Below are positions 18,683 through 28,600 of a DNA stretch of 64,000 nt, piece by piece. Origin of the DNA: Bacteroidota bacterium (lineage in GTDB: Bacteria > Bacteroidota > Bacteroidia > Bacteroidales > F082). Below the pieces are notes generated by a model. It made no database searches. It was not told the origin of the DNA and saw only the letters and a list, made by a program, of their open reading frames with translations. The DNA lies in NCBI GenBank assembly GCA_024279935.1, contig JAJRQZ010000076.1, positions 44,493-108,492 on the forward strand, given 5' to 3'. Both the position numbers and the translations under genes were made by a program. Within the stretch, counting starts at the first letter, position 1; each line of letters opens with the position of its first letter.

Positions 18683-19069
18683 TTATTTATAATCAGCAGT
18701 TAATACTCTTCGTCTAAGTTGAGGTTTTTTGCCAAAGTTCAATAATAAACCTACCTCGATTTCTGTTGCTCGCAAGTAATTAACGAGTTGTGCTTCATGT
18801 TCTTCACATAGGTTCTCTGCTGCTTTTAACTCGACAATGATTTTGTGCTCAACAATTAAATCCGCAAAATAATTGCCAACTTTTATATCATCGTAGTACA
18901 CAGTAATAGACTTTTGCTGCTCACAATCAACCCCTGTTTTTCTCAATTCAATCATCATGGAGTTTTCATATACTTTCTCTAAAAAGCCATAACCAAGAGT
19001 GTTATAAACTGTGTAAAAAGCCTTAATAATTTTGTTGGAAATTTCTGAGTGTAAGTAATTATCTTTCAT
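18683..19069 (-). CDS. GxxExxY protein, PD-(D/E)XK-like
   Basis: A 128-residue protein of the GxxExxY family (Pfam PDDEXK_3 type). The name motif is visible as GFLEKVY at about residues 28-34. The segment FADLIVEHKIIVELKA has the spacing of a PD-(D/E)XK nuclease core: Asp, then Glu-x-Lys. LVNYLRATEIEVGLLLNFG and LRRRVL are the usual family end. Biochemical function is not established for the family as far as I know. The gene is enclosed by two blocks of the 117-bp repeat on the same sequence, which suggests a repeat-associated mobile unit. Confidence 0.85.
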   Translation of the reverse strand: MKDNYLHSEISNKIIKAFYTVYNTLGYGFLEKVYENSMMIELRKTGVDCEQQKSITVYYDDIKVGNYFADLIVEHKIIVELKAAENLCEEHEAQLVNYLRATEIEVGLLLNFGKKPQLRRRVLTADYK

Positions 19070-19247
19070 TGGAGAAATTTTTAATGGTTAACTAATTAAA
19101 TTTGTTTAAATTTTAGAATTAAATGCTAATAATTTTCAAGTTAGGTTTGACGATTAGCTAAATACGTATTCTATAGGATACTGATCAGACTAGTGTGTCT
19201 GATTTCTTATAAATTACAAATTTAAACTAAAAATCAATCGAATAAAC

Positions 19248-19597
19248 CTTAACAGACCATAACAATCATAAAGATCAGTGTACTAATATTTTATCCTCCG
19301 GGACACTGATATTACTGATCATACTGATTTATTATGGTATAAGTTAACGATAACCGAAGTAAACCTTAACAGACCATGACAATCATAACAATCAGTGTAC
19401 TAATATTTTATCCTCCGGGACACTGATCTTACTGATCATACTGATTTATTATGGTATAAGTTAACGATAACCGAAGTAAACCTTAACAGATCATGACAAT
19501 CATAACAATCAGTGTACTAATACTTTATCCTCCGGGACACTGATCTTACTGATTTATTATGGTATAAGTTAACAACCGACGAAGTAAATCGTAAACC
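19248..19597. repeat. 117-bp tandem repeat, block B (3 units)
   Basis: Same unit, orientation and 117-bp period as block A (anchors at 19274, 19391 and 19508). The last unit lacks 9 bases between two ACTGAT copies, consistent with slippage. Between the GxxExxY start and this block, 19170-19230 holds a diverged trace of the unit (GATACTGATCAGACTAG). Ends 11 bases before the stop of the decarboxylase gene. Confidence 0.93.
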
Positions 19598-19607
19598 ATC
19601 AAAAGAC

Positions 19608-20687
19608 TCAGCGTACCAGTCTCTCAGGCCCATCTCCAATTTCATCATGAATTACCGTTTCATTTACCGTTAACTTAAGCAATTCCGAACCAATGAGCTC
19701 CCTAACCTCTTTTTTGTTCTCATCAGGGTAAATAAGATGAACATTGGGTCCGGCATCGAGGGTGAAGCAAAGCTGTATCCCGGTTCTTTCCCTATACTCC
19801 CTGACTTTTTCGATAATCGAGATAGTATTGGGTTTCATAAGTAAAAAATATGGGTCTGAGGTCATCATCATAGCGTGAAGCGAGAGCGCTTCCGATTCGA
19901 CGATTTTCACAAATCCACCGAGATCCCCGGTTTTCATCACCTCCATCAGCTTTATTATATTTTCTCCTGCTTGTTTGAGTCTGCCGGGCGAATACGGATT
20001 AGAGTTCATTAGCGAATGGCCCAGGCTGCTTGAGACTTTTTTCTCACCTGGATCAACAATTAGTATCGAGTCGTTGAAAGTATCGAAAACGCTATCAATA
20101 CTCTTATTTATTTTGTTGCCGAACATATTGGAAGTGTTCCTGACACCTTCTATTTCGCCCCAGCTAACAAATCCGCCATAAACCGACCGGCATGCGCTTC
20201 CTGATCCCAAGCGTGCAAAGTATGAGGCTCTTTTAAAGAATTTCTCGTCGGATGAGAATTCATCAAAATACTTTCTTTCAATCTCACATAGGCAGAGAGC
20301 CAGGGCGCTCATTCCGGATGCAGAGGATGCTATTCCCGCAGAATGCGGAAATGAGTTTTTTGAACGGATTTTGAAATCCAGCTGCTTAATGAACGGAAAG
20401 CTGTTGGAAATACTCTCGAAGTATTTTATTGTTTTTTCGGCGAATTTTTCATTCTTCGTTCCATCGAGAAAAAACTCCAACTTAAAACCATCGCCTGAAG
20501 CGGGGCCGAACTCAATAATGGTTTCCGTTACCGATTCGCGCAATGTAAAGCTTAATGAGGCATTGGCCGGGACCTGCCCGGGCTTTTTGCCCCAGTATTT
20601 CACCAGGGCAATATTCGACGGGCTTTTCCAACCTACTTTGCCATTTGGCACTTCCTCGAAAATACGTTCTTCAATATCTTCCTTCAT
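19608..20687 (-). CDS. mvaD: Diphosphomevalonate decarboxylase
   Basis: Converts mevalonate diphosphate to isopentenyl diphosphate with ATP, last step of the classical mevalonate pathway. 359 residues. SPSNIALVKYWGKKPGQVPA is the family's substrate-binding start, and IASSASGMSALALC is the GHMP ATP loop. LGSGSACRSVYGGFVSW and the late TLDAGPNVHLIYP segment are also typical of this enzyme. It carries its own -7 element, and sits between menD and the repeat block, so its product feeds the prenyl chain used by MenA. Confidence 0.93.
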   Translation of the reverse strand: MKEDIEERIFEEVPNGKVGWKSPSNIALVKYWGKKPGQVPANASLSFTLRESVTETIIEFGPASGDGFKLEFFLDGTKNEKFAEKTIKYFESISNSFPFIKQLDFKIRSKNSFPHSAGIASSASGMSALALCLCEIERKYFDEFSSDEKFFKRASYFARLGSGSACRSVYGGFVSWGEIEGVRNTSNMFGNKINKSIDSVFDTFNDSILIVDPGEKKVSSSLGHSLMNSNPYSPGRLKQAGENIIKLMEVMKTGDLGGFVKIVESEALSLHAMMMTSDPYFLLMKPNTISIIEKVREYRERTGIQLCFTLDAGPNVHLIYPDENKKEVRELIGSELLKLTVNETVIHDEIGDGPERLVR

Positions 20688-20704
20688 TATTTGAATTTAG
20701 ACAG

Positions 20705-20712
20705 CAAAGATA
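20705..20712 (-). promoter_or_regulatory. -7 element for the decarboxylase gene
   Basis: CAAAGATA on plus (TATCTTTG on the coding strand), 18 bases before the ATG at 20687. Confidence 0.45.
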
Positions 20713-20899
20713 TTAATTTTGAACCAGAAACATCTCAGTTTGTTCTACCCGGCTCTGTTGTATCAAAAGTTTGAGTAGCCCTTGTTTCCAGCAAAGCCGC
20801 AAAGTACTGATTATAATGATGGCAATCATTTATCATTACTTTTGTAAGTGTTTGATGATGTGCATGTTGCAAAACCTTAACGAACTAATGTGTTTTTCG

Positions 20900-22582
20900 T
20901 CAAATGTTTTTGGAAACTACTTTAAAATACTCCCTAAGGATCAAAGCGTTTTTATCGGAAGGGGTAAATATCTCCAGAACCTGGGTTTCTGATTTAACAA
21001 GAAAGAACTTATCCAAAACCTGTTCGACCTCATTCTGATTCGTGGCTTTTAGATAGCCTAAATCAAAGGCTTTGCAGATAAATTCGGCTTTCCAATTGTG
21101 CTTTGCCACAAAAAACTCTTCCAGGTTTGGAGTCGTGTCCGGCCCAGGGATAAAGCGGAAAATACCGCCTCCTGAATTATTTATGATAATAATCTTTAAA
21201 GTTGGTTTGAGATAGTTGTTCATCAGGCCGTTGGAATCGTAGAAAAAACCAAGATCGCCGGTTATTAAAATATTAAGCTTGTCAGAATAAAATGAATATC
21301 CGGCTGCTGTAGAAACCTGTCCGTCAATACCGCTGACACCTCTGTTTGAATTGTAAACAATGCCTTTTTTGCTTCCAAACAATTGAGAATACCTCACCGG
21401 GGTGCTGTTTCCAAGGTGTAAAATAATTTGCTCGGGAAGTTTTTTGAGAATCGTATCAAGCACTTTAAAATCAGAATATTGTATTCGGTCCAAATATTCG
21501 TTCCGTTTGAGGTCCACTTTTCGTTTTCTGTTTTGCCAACTGCTTGAATATTTACTGGAAACGGGATTTAGTTTATTAAAAACCAATTTCAAGAACTCAG
21601 TTTCATCACAGCTAACTGTCTTGGTAAGGCAAAAATAAGTATCCATGTTTTCTCCCGAAGGGGATAAGTGAAAGTGCTTGTCGGGTTTGAAAGCCCTAAG
21701 GAATTTTTTCACCATTTTCGATGTTATCTGCCCTCCCAGACTTATTAAGACAACAGGTTTGAAACCTTCTTTTTCGTCATGCGCAAAACCGGAAACTACA
21801 TTATCAATAGTATCGATTAACTTTTCACCATGCAGGTTCGATGTGGTTTCACTTAAGACCACGATATTTTGAAAGTCCGATAATTTGTTTAGTACAAGAT
21901 TAAGTTCCTTATTCAGTGGCATTTGCCCAACGATAATCATTGTTTTTTGTACGCGATTAATTTCGCTGGCAATAAGGTTGATGTCGTTGAAAGAAGTTTC
22001 CAATTTAAAGTTTAGAATTTCTGCCACGCCATTTATTGATTCCCGGCTCGGATTATATAGCGGTTCGTCGAAAGGAATATTTATATGTATTGGGCCTGCT
22101 TGCGGGAAATTGCAATCGTTAAGTGCCTTGTTGATAGTTGATTGGCATTTCTTATATTCGCCTTCTGTGTCAATGTTTCCCGGAAGGGCGTAAGATTTCT
22201 TAACATAATTCTTGAAAACCTCATTTTGCCTTATAGTTTGTCCGTCGCCAACATCTATTAAATGTTGGGGCCGGTCGGCAGTGAGGATTAAAAGTGGGAT
22301 CTTTTGATAATAAGCTTCTGAAATTGCCGAGGCATAATTTAAGGCAGCACTCCCGGATGTGCATGCGATCGCGGTTGTTTTTCTTGTTTGCAAGGCCATG
22401 CCCAAGGCGAAGAATGCCGCACTTCTCTCGTCAACAATCGTGAAAGTAGTGATTTTGGGATTATTGGCAAAACTTATAATTATGGGTGCATTCCTTGAAC
22501 CGGGAGAAATGACGATGTTGGCCAATCCATGTTTAACAAAAATATCTGCCAGCAGGCTTATGTTCTTTTTATCGGAAGTCAT
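20900..22582 (-). CDS. menD: SEPHCHC synthase (MenD)
   Basis: Thiamine-diphosphate enzyme that joins 2-oxoglutarate to isochorismate, the first committed step of menaquinone synthesis. 560 residues. Glu in VDERSAAFFALG activates the cofactor; the ThDP/Mg motif is GDLGFFYDSNGLMN followed by INNSGGGIFR. SPGSRNAPIIISF near the N-terminus is the conserved substrate loop. Ten bases separate it from menF. Confidence 0.96.
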   Translation of the reverse strand: MTSDKKNISLLADIFVKHGLANIVISPGSRNAPIIISFANNPKITTFTIVDERSAAFFALGMALQTRKTTAIACTSGSAALNYASAISEAYYQKIPLLILTADRPQHLIDVGDGQTIRQNEVFKNYVKKSYALPGNIDTEGEYKKCQSTINKALNDCNFPQAGPIHINIPFDEPLYNPSRESINGVAEILNFKLETSFNDINLIASEINRVQKTMIIVGQMPLNKELNLVLNKLSDFQNIVVLSETTSNLHGEKLIDTIDNVVSGFAHDEKEGFKPVVLISLGGQITSKMVKKFLRAFKPDKHFHLSPSGENMDTYFCLTKTVSCDETEFLKLVFNKLNPVSSKYSSSWQNRKRKVDLKRNEYLDRIQYSDFKVLDTILKKLPEQIILHLGNSTPVRYSQLFGSKKGIVYNSNRGVSGIDGQVSTAAGYSFYSDKLNILITGDLGFFYDSNGLMNNYLKPTLKIIIINNSGGGIFRFIPGPDTTPNLEEFFVAKHNWKAEFICKAFDLGYLKATNQNEVEQVLDKFFLVKSETQVLEIFTPSDKNALILREYFKVVSKNI

Positions 22583-22592
22583 TGTGCAAATT

Positions 22593-23699
22593 TCACAAAT
22601 TTTCGATAACCGACAACAGAGTTTTGGTTTTGTTTACTGTTTCCTGCCATTCGGCCTTGGCATCGGAGGAAGCCGTAAGCCCGCCGCCAACATAAAACAG
22701 CACTTTGTCGTTTAATATTTTGGCGCAACGTAAGTTCACGAACAGTTGCGATGAGCCCTCGAGGTTCCATGGGCCGATGAATCCAGTATAAAGTTCCCTG
22801 TCGTGCGACTCGGCGTTTTCAATCATGTGGAAGGCTGCCGCTTTCGGCAAACCGCAAACTGCCGGAGTAGGGTACAGGCCTTTAATGAAGATCCCGAGCT
22901 TATCGCTCAAGGCCGATGCCTCTATCTTAAAGGTCGTTTTCAAATGAACGATATCCCCTGCACTAATTGTTTCCGGTCCTTTTGCCGTATAATCCTTTAT
23001 GCCCAGTTCCGAAAGAAGCTTCCCGATATATGCGCTAACCATTTGTTGTTCTTCAAGCTCTTTCTGCCCCCAGAAATGATTCTTGTCGTATTCACTTAAC
23101 AGTTGGGTTCCTGCTATGGCATCGGTTTCGCATAGGCCGTCCGATTTGTTCAGCAGAAGCTCGGGGCTGGCACCAGTCCAAATACCGGTTTCGTCGCTGC
23201 TTATGAGATATACAAAGGCTTCCGGATATTTTTTGAGACTTTTTTCAATAAAGTTGTCGAGATCCAGCCGGGAAGCCAGTTCCATTGCGGAAATGCGCGA
23301 AATAACGATCTTATGGAGCTCGTTGGCCTTTAGCTTATCAATTATATAATCTGTTTTCCCCAGATATTCAATCTTGCTCAAATAAGAATATTGATTGTTC
23401 GCTGCTGTGCTCTCATGGTTGTTGAGGTTTTTCAAGTACTTGGTCAAGCCTGAAATGTCATCACCTGTTTTATAAGAAAAGTCGGGTTTGATATATTTAA
23501 TGATATTTGTTTTTGCACTTTTGAATTCAGCAACCACAAATGCGTCAACATTTTCTATATCCTCGAATTCGGTTTTGTGAAGGTCAGTTGCTTTCTGGAC
23601 AATTAGGTTTGCATGCTTTGAGCTAGGCAAACGAAAAACAGCAAAGGTTACGCCCTTTTCAACCAGTAAGTTGATTATGTTTTTTTTAAGAAAGCTCAT
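22593..23699 (-). CDS. menF: Isochorismate synthase (MenF)
   Basis: Converts chorismate to isochorismate. 368 residues. The chorismate-binding fold is evident in the C-terminal two thirds: KIVISRISAMELA, TGASPELLL, DAIAGTQ, HLKTTFKIEA, PTPAVCGLPKAAA and FIGPW. The shorter N-terminal domain is typical of Bacteroidota MenF. The start overlaps the menI stop by four bases, indicating translational coupling. Confidence 0.94.
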   Translation of the reverse strand: MSFLKKNIINLLVEKGVTFAVFRLPSSKHANLIVQKATDLHKTEFEDIENVDAFVVAEFKSAKTNIIKYIKPDFSYKTGDDISGLTKYLKNLNNHESTAANNQYSYLSKIEYLGKTDYIIDKLKANELHKIVISRISAMELASRLDLDNFIEKSLKKYPEAFVYLISSDETGIWTGASPELLLNKSDGLCETDAIAGTQLLSEYDKNHFWGQKELEEQQMVSAYIGKLLSELGIKDYTAKGPETISAGDIVHLKTTFKIEASALSDKLGIFIKGLYPTPAVCGLPKAAAFHMIENAESHDRELYTGFIGPWNLEGSSQLFVNLRCAKILNDKVLFYVGGGLTASSDAKAEWQETVNKTKTLLSVIENL

Positions 23700-24106
23700 T
23701 CTTTGATTAAAAAATTCGTTATTCTACAAATTGAAAGTGGCCGCCTGTCATCATCGCAAACCTCAACGTTCCAGACATGTGTGTTTTTCCCTTTATGGAT
23801 AAGTCTCCCCTCGGCTGTTGCATAGCCTTCCGTTGCCGAGCCGATATGGTTGGCACTGACCTGGGCGCCTTTCACGTCATATACGTCAAGGTCAACTATG
23901 AGGGCCGAACCAAGGCCCGCAACGGTTTCTGCCAAGGCAAGGCTGGCGCCGCCATGAAGTATCTTCATGGGTTGAAGGTTGCGCTCAATAGGGATCCTGG
24001 CTTTAAGGTAGCCCTCACCGGCTTCAAGGTACTCCAGTTGCATCCACTCCATCATAGTCCCTTTGTTGAGGGCATTGAGTTCGTTTAACGATATTTTCTT
24101 TAGCAT
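23696..24106 (-). CDS. Hotdog thioesterase, probable DHNA-CoA thioesterase (MenI)
   Basis: A 136-residue PaaI/YdiI-like acyl-CoA thioesterase. Family motif HGGASLALAETVAGLGS contains the conserved His-Gly-Gly and the catalytic Glu; the strand VSANHIGSATEGYATAEG follows. In the menaquinone pathway a hotdog thioesterase releases DHNA from DHNA-CoA. Position as the first gene of menI-menF-menD, overlapping menF as ATGA, makes that role likely though not proved by the sequence alone. Confidence 0.82.
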   Translation of the reverse strand: MLKKISLNELNALNKGTMMEWMQLEYLEAGEGYLKARIPIERNLQPMKILHGGASLALAETVAGLGSALIVDLDVYDVKGAQVSANHIGSATEGYATAEGRLIHKGKNTHVWNVEVCDDDRRPLSICRITNFLIKE

Positions 24107-24237
24107 TTTATTATTGTATATTATTTGATAATTGTTGATTATTGCTCATCAAATGTTGAACAGCGCTTGTTTTCCCTTTATAAATATTCAATTCTATTTC
24201 TATTGCGACATACTTTATATCCTCATTATTTATTAAA

Positions 24238-24468
24238 CCATTGCACCATTGTACCATTGCACCATTATACCATTAAACCATTGAACCATTGCACCATTAT
24301 ACCATTGCACCATCATACCATTGAACCATTATACCATTGCACCATCATACCATTGCACCATTATACCATTGCACCATCATACCATTGAACCATTATACCA
24401 TTGAACCATTGCACCATTAAACCATTATACCATTGCACCATTATACCATTGAACCATTACCATTAAAC
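24238..24468. repeat. 8-bp minisatellite, unit CCATTRNA (about 28 copies)
   Basis: An uninterrupted tandem array of the octamer CCATT-R-N-A (variants CCATTGCA, CCATTATA, CCATTGAA, CCATCATA, CCATTAAA) with one 6-base unit near the end. It fills most of the gap between menI and the receiver-kinase gene and stops at the kinase stop codon. Open frames across it are products of the repeat. The remaining 24107-24237 is AT-rich with nothing recognisable. Confidence 0.95.
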
Positions 24469-24470
24469 CT

Positions 24471-25613
24471 TCAAGAATCAAAGATAAGCGTAATTACCGT
24501 CTCTTTCTGATTGCTTTTGATTTCCAGTGATGCGTCATGAATATCGAGGCATTTGCTGACATAAGCAAGCCCCAATCCTATATGCTTATCGTAATGTTGT
24601 TTGGCTAGTCCGAAGGGTTTTGTTATTTCTTGTATTTTTTCGAGGGGGATTACTTCCCCGGTATCGCATACGCTGATTATTATGTTTCCGTCCTCCCCAA
24701 AAGTCTTGATCTTGATATCAGTTCCTTCATGTGAGAATTTGATTGCATTCCCGATGAGTTCCTCAATGCTTCGTTGGAAGTAGTTTTCCAAACCGTTTAT
24801 ATGAAGTTCTTCAGTAAGTTCAACTATGGTGTTGATGTTTTTTTCATCGGCACTATTTTTTTTGCTTTCTATTACTTTTGTGATTATGGAGTTTATGTCA
24901 AGTAATTTTTTGTCCATTTCCCTTCCTATTGTCTGCATCTGCGTTATCTCGAGGGCTGTTCTGGAGAATTTGTCGAGCCTGTCAACCGATTCCCTCAGCA
25001 TTCCAAGAAATTCCTGCAGCTCCGGGTCGTCGATAGTGTCGCTCAAGAAATAAGCTGAGCCAACAATGCCGTTCAAAGGTGTGCGGATTTCGTGGCTTAT
25101 GAGCATCAGGAACTGGTTCTTTGCCTCGTCGAGCGAAAGAAGCTGGGCATTAGCTATGTCGAGCTCGGCTGTGCGCTCCTTTACTTTTTGCTCCAGCACA
25201 GCGTTCATGTTCTTAAGCAGTTCCTGCTGATACCGGAGCTTTAGTTGGGTTTTCACCCTTTCCATAAGCTCGCGAGCGTCGAAAGGCTTTGTAACAAAGT
25301 CTTGCCCGCCGGCTTCAAACCCCTTTATTATATCCTTCTTCTCGGTTTTCGCCGTCAGGAATATCACCGGGACCTCCTGTGCGCGTTTATCCTGCCTGAG
25401 TTTTTGGCACACTTCGTAACCGTCCATTCCGGGCATCATGATGTCAAGAAGAATTAAATCGGGAGGCGTGTTGCTGAGCGCGATTTTCAATGCCCTTTCG
25501 CCGCTTGTTGCTATTTTACGTTTAAAATCGGACAACAAACCGTTTAAAACATCTATGTTCTCCGGTGTGTCGTCAACTATTAGAATAGTTTTGTTAAGCA
25601 AGTAATGTTCCAT
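24471..25613 (-). CDS. Receiver-histidine kinase (REC-HisKA-HATPase)
   Basis: A cytoplasmic sensor kinase of 380 residues driven by an N-terminal receiver rather than a membrane sensor. The receiver at about 8-125 has phospho-acceptor Asp in LILLDIMMPGMDG and the conserved Lys in FVTKPF. A coiled coil (VLEQKVKERTAEL) links to HisKA with the phospho-His in LISHEIRTPLNG at about 176. The HATPase at about 270-378 shows IGNAIKFS (N box) and FGLAKQHYDKHIGLGLAYVS (G2-like). No output domain. Starts 1 base after the stop of the large hybrid kinase, so the two probably form one phosphorelay. Confidence 0.9.
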   Translation of the reverse strand: MEHYLLNKTILIVDDTPENIDVLNGLLSDFKRKIATSGERALKIALSNTPPDLILLDIMMPGMDGYEVCQKLRQDKRAQEVPVIFLTAKTEKKDIIKGFEAGGQDFVTKPFDARELMERVKTQLKLRYQQELLKNMNAVLEQKVKERTAELDIANAQLLSLDEAKNQFLMLISHEIRTPLNGIVGSAYFLSDTIDDPELQEFLGMLRESVDRLDKFSRTALEITQMQTIGREMDKKLLDINSIITKVIESKKNSADEKNINTIVELTEELHINGLENYFQRSIEELIGNAIKFSHEGTDIKIKTFGEDGNIIISVCDTGEVIPLEKIQEITKPFGLAKQHYDKHIGLGLAYVSKCLDIHDASLEIKSNQKETVITLIFDS

Positions 25614-25614
25614 G

Positions 25615-28600
25615 TTAAATATCTAGGATGTTAGTCAGTATTTCCTTCGCCGCCTCGAAATCGTAATTATCCAAAGATTTTTTGATTTCTTGCTTCATGT
25701 TTTTGTATTTCCCGCCGAAGTTTAGTTTCGTTATCAAATCAATTGCATCAGGGTCAGAGTTGTCCAGCAGTTCGATGGCTTTCTTAATGTTGTCGGTTAT
25801 TATTTCTGTAAGAACATATTCATCTTCGGTATTGTTGTCTGTATCTATCAGAATAACAGAATCTTTAATTGATTCTATAATGGGTTGTATAAGTGTGTCA
25901 ATATTGCTTAAGAGTTGTGCTGCATTGTCGGGAATGCCTTCTTTAAACTTGCTTTCTGTTTGTTTTAAAAGCTCGTGGAGTTCGTTGGCGCCGATGTTCC
26001 CCGATACTCCCTTCAATGAATGAAGCTTTCTGTGTAGTGTTTCGGTGTCGCTTGCTTTTAGATCCGCTAACATCAGCTGAAGTATGTTGGTATAATTGGC
26101 TGAGAACTTCCTTAGGATGCTTACATATACCCCTTTATTGCCGTTTACCCTTTCCAGGCCTGCTTTGAAGTCGATATTCTCGAGTTTTGTAAAGTCAAAA
26201 TCAACATCCTCCCTGGCTTTAGGTTTTTTGCCGGATTTTAATTGGCCTGGCTTTTCAGGCTTGACAGCCCATTTGACAATTGCGTTTGCGACTTCTGCCG
26301 GGTTTATTGGCTTGGAAACGAAACCTTTCATGCCGGCTTTCAGGCATTTTTCCTTAACGCCCTCCAAAACGTCGGCCGTTATGGCCACAATTGGCAAATT
26401 GTTGTATTCCTTGTTCTCTTTAATTTTTCCCGTAGCTTCAAGTCCTCCCATCACGGGCATTTGCAGGTCCATAAACACCAAATTGAATTTTGCCGGGGGT
26501 GATTCCAGAATCATATCACAGGCTATTTTTCCATTTGTTGCCAATTCTACCTTAAGCCCGAACGATTCCAAGAGTTCAATGGCTACTTCCTGGTTTATTT
26601 CGTTGTCTTCCACGAGCAATATCTTTGCGCCGGTAAATTGTTTGAGGCTCTCGGTTTTTGCATCATTGCTGCTCTTGATTTTATGTCTTTTAGGTACGTC
26701 TTTTCCGAAAACCTCCATAATCGTGTCGAACAAGAGGGAGTAGGTAACAGGCTTGAAGAGGATTGCGTCTATGCTGCCCTTTTCCATCTTGTTTTCAAGG
26801 TCCACATCGGAAAATGCCGTTAAAAGGATGGTTCTTGGCTTGTGTTTTATGTTGTTGTCGTGTTTTATCCTGCTTGCCACTTCAAGGCCGTCCATTCCAG
26901 GCATTTGCCAATCCAGGATAAGCAAGCTTCGTTCTTGTTCTTTCAGCGATTTAAGTCTTTTTAAAAGCGTTTCGCCAGTTTCAAGGTCTTCCGGAATAAA
27001 AGTAAAAGCCTTGAGCATGTTAGAGATTACCATTCTGGTTGTTGGGTTGTCATCGCAAACGAATGCCTTTATCCCCTCTAAATCCGGCATCGGGATGTAA
27101 TGGCCTACGCCTTTCCCGTTTTCCTTGCATTTAAAATTGGCATTGAAAAAGAAAGTAGTGCCTATTCCTTCCTTGCTTTCAACCCAAATATGGCCGCCCA
27201 TCATTTCCACGAGTTTTTTTGAGATAGACAAGCCCAGTCCCGTACCGCCATATTTTCGGGTAGTGCTTTCGTCGGCCTGGCTAAATGCCCCGAATATTTT
27301 TGCTTGTTGTTCTGCCGTCATCCCGATTCCGGTATCCTTCACTTCAAACTGCAAAGTACATCTGTCATTACTCTTCTCAACAGTTTTCAGCAATACTACA
27401 ATTTCGCCTTCATACGTGAACTTCATCGAGTTGCTGAGGAAATTGATCAAGATCTGCTTTAACCTAAGTTCGTCGCCCAAAAGCGTATATGGCACATCCC
27501 TTTCGACATGAAGTATGAACTCCAGGCTTTTTTGGTTTGCCGAAAACGTAAAAAGATTATTTAAGTCCTGCAACATGTCTTCCAGGTTAAACCATTCCGA
27601 TTCGAGCTCGATCTTGCCCGCCTCTATTTTCGAGAAGTCCAGGATATCGTTTATCACGCCCAACAGTAATTTTGCGGAACTGTCGATTTTCGACAGGTAG
27701 TTTTGTTGTTTGACGTCCAGGTTTGTCTTTCCCATCAAATGCGAGAGGCCTATGATGGCATTCATGGGCGTTCTTATCTCGTGGCTCATATTTGCCAGGA
27801 AGAGGCTTTTCGACTCGCTGGCTTTTTCCGCCGCTTCGGTTTGTATCTGAAGCTCGGTATTTCTTACTTGTGTGCTTATGTCCTCGATGGTTGCTATCGC
27901 CCCGATTATTTTATCGCCGGAGCTTACGGGATTGATGTTGACGCGCACAAACATGCCCTTGGCATTCATGGATTCTGTTGTATAACTGCTGGGATTTCCT
28001 GTTTTCAGCACTTGTTCGAGTATAAGAACGTGCTTTTTGCTTATCAGGAGAGAGACTGACGGCTTTCCAGTCAAGCTTGTTTTTATGTCAAGCTTGTTAA
28101 TCTCGTTAAGCTTACTGTTATGTGAAATGATTATTCCTTTATCGTCAAAATAGATAATGCCGACCGGCGAGTTGCTGAATATGGTCTCATACTTCTTGTT
28201 TGCCTCCAAGATTTCCTTTTCCCTTTGCCTCAGGTTTGTTTTCATCACCTTGAAGTTATTGGCCAGTATGCCAATTTCATCTTTAGCGTCAATATCTATT
28301 TTAGTGTCGTAATCACCTTCCGCGATCTTTAATGATGCGTTGCTCAGTTTTATTATAGGCCTGGATATGTATCTCGCTATAAATACAATAATAATGATTA
28401 ACGCAATATTGACGGCCAAGATCAGAAGAAACATGTTTAGGGCGCTTTTTTCAACTTTTCGGCTTATCAACTTATAAGGTATAAGCGAAATAGCCGACCA
28501 GTCAGTTGAGCGGATCGGCGTATAAAAAGCAATGAACTTGCTTTTGCCGTCAAAGGAATAAAGCATTGAACTGCCTGTTTCGCCTGAAACGGCATTCTTT

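Noticed and set aside
18061..19597. CRISPR or rRNA-like repeat
   Set aside because: The 117-bp units are contiguous and almost identical over their full length, without spacers.
24125..24388. 87-codon plus-strand open frame
   Set aside because: Most of it reads through the 8-bp minisatellite, giving a meaningless 8-residue periodic peptide.
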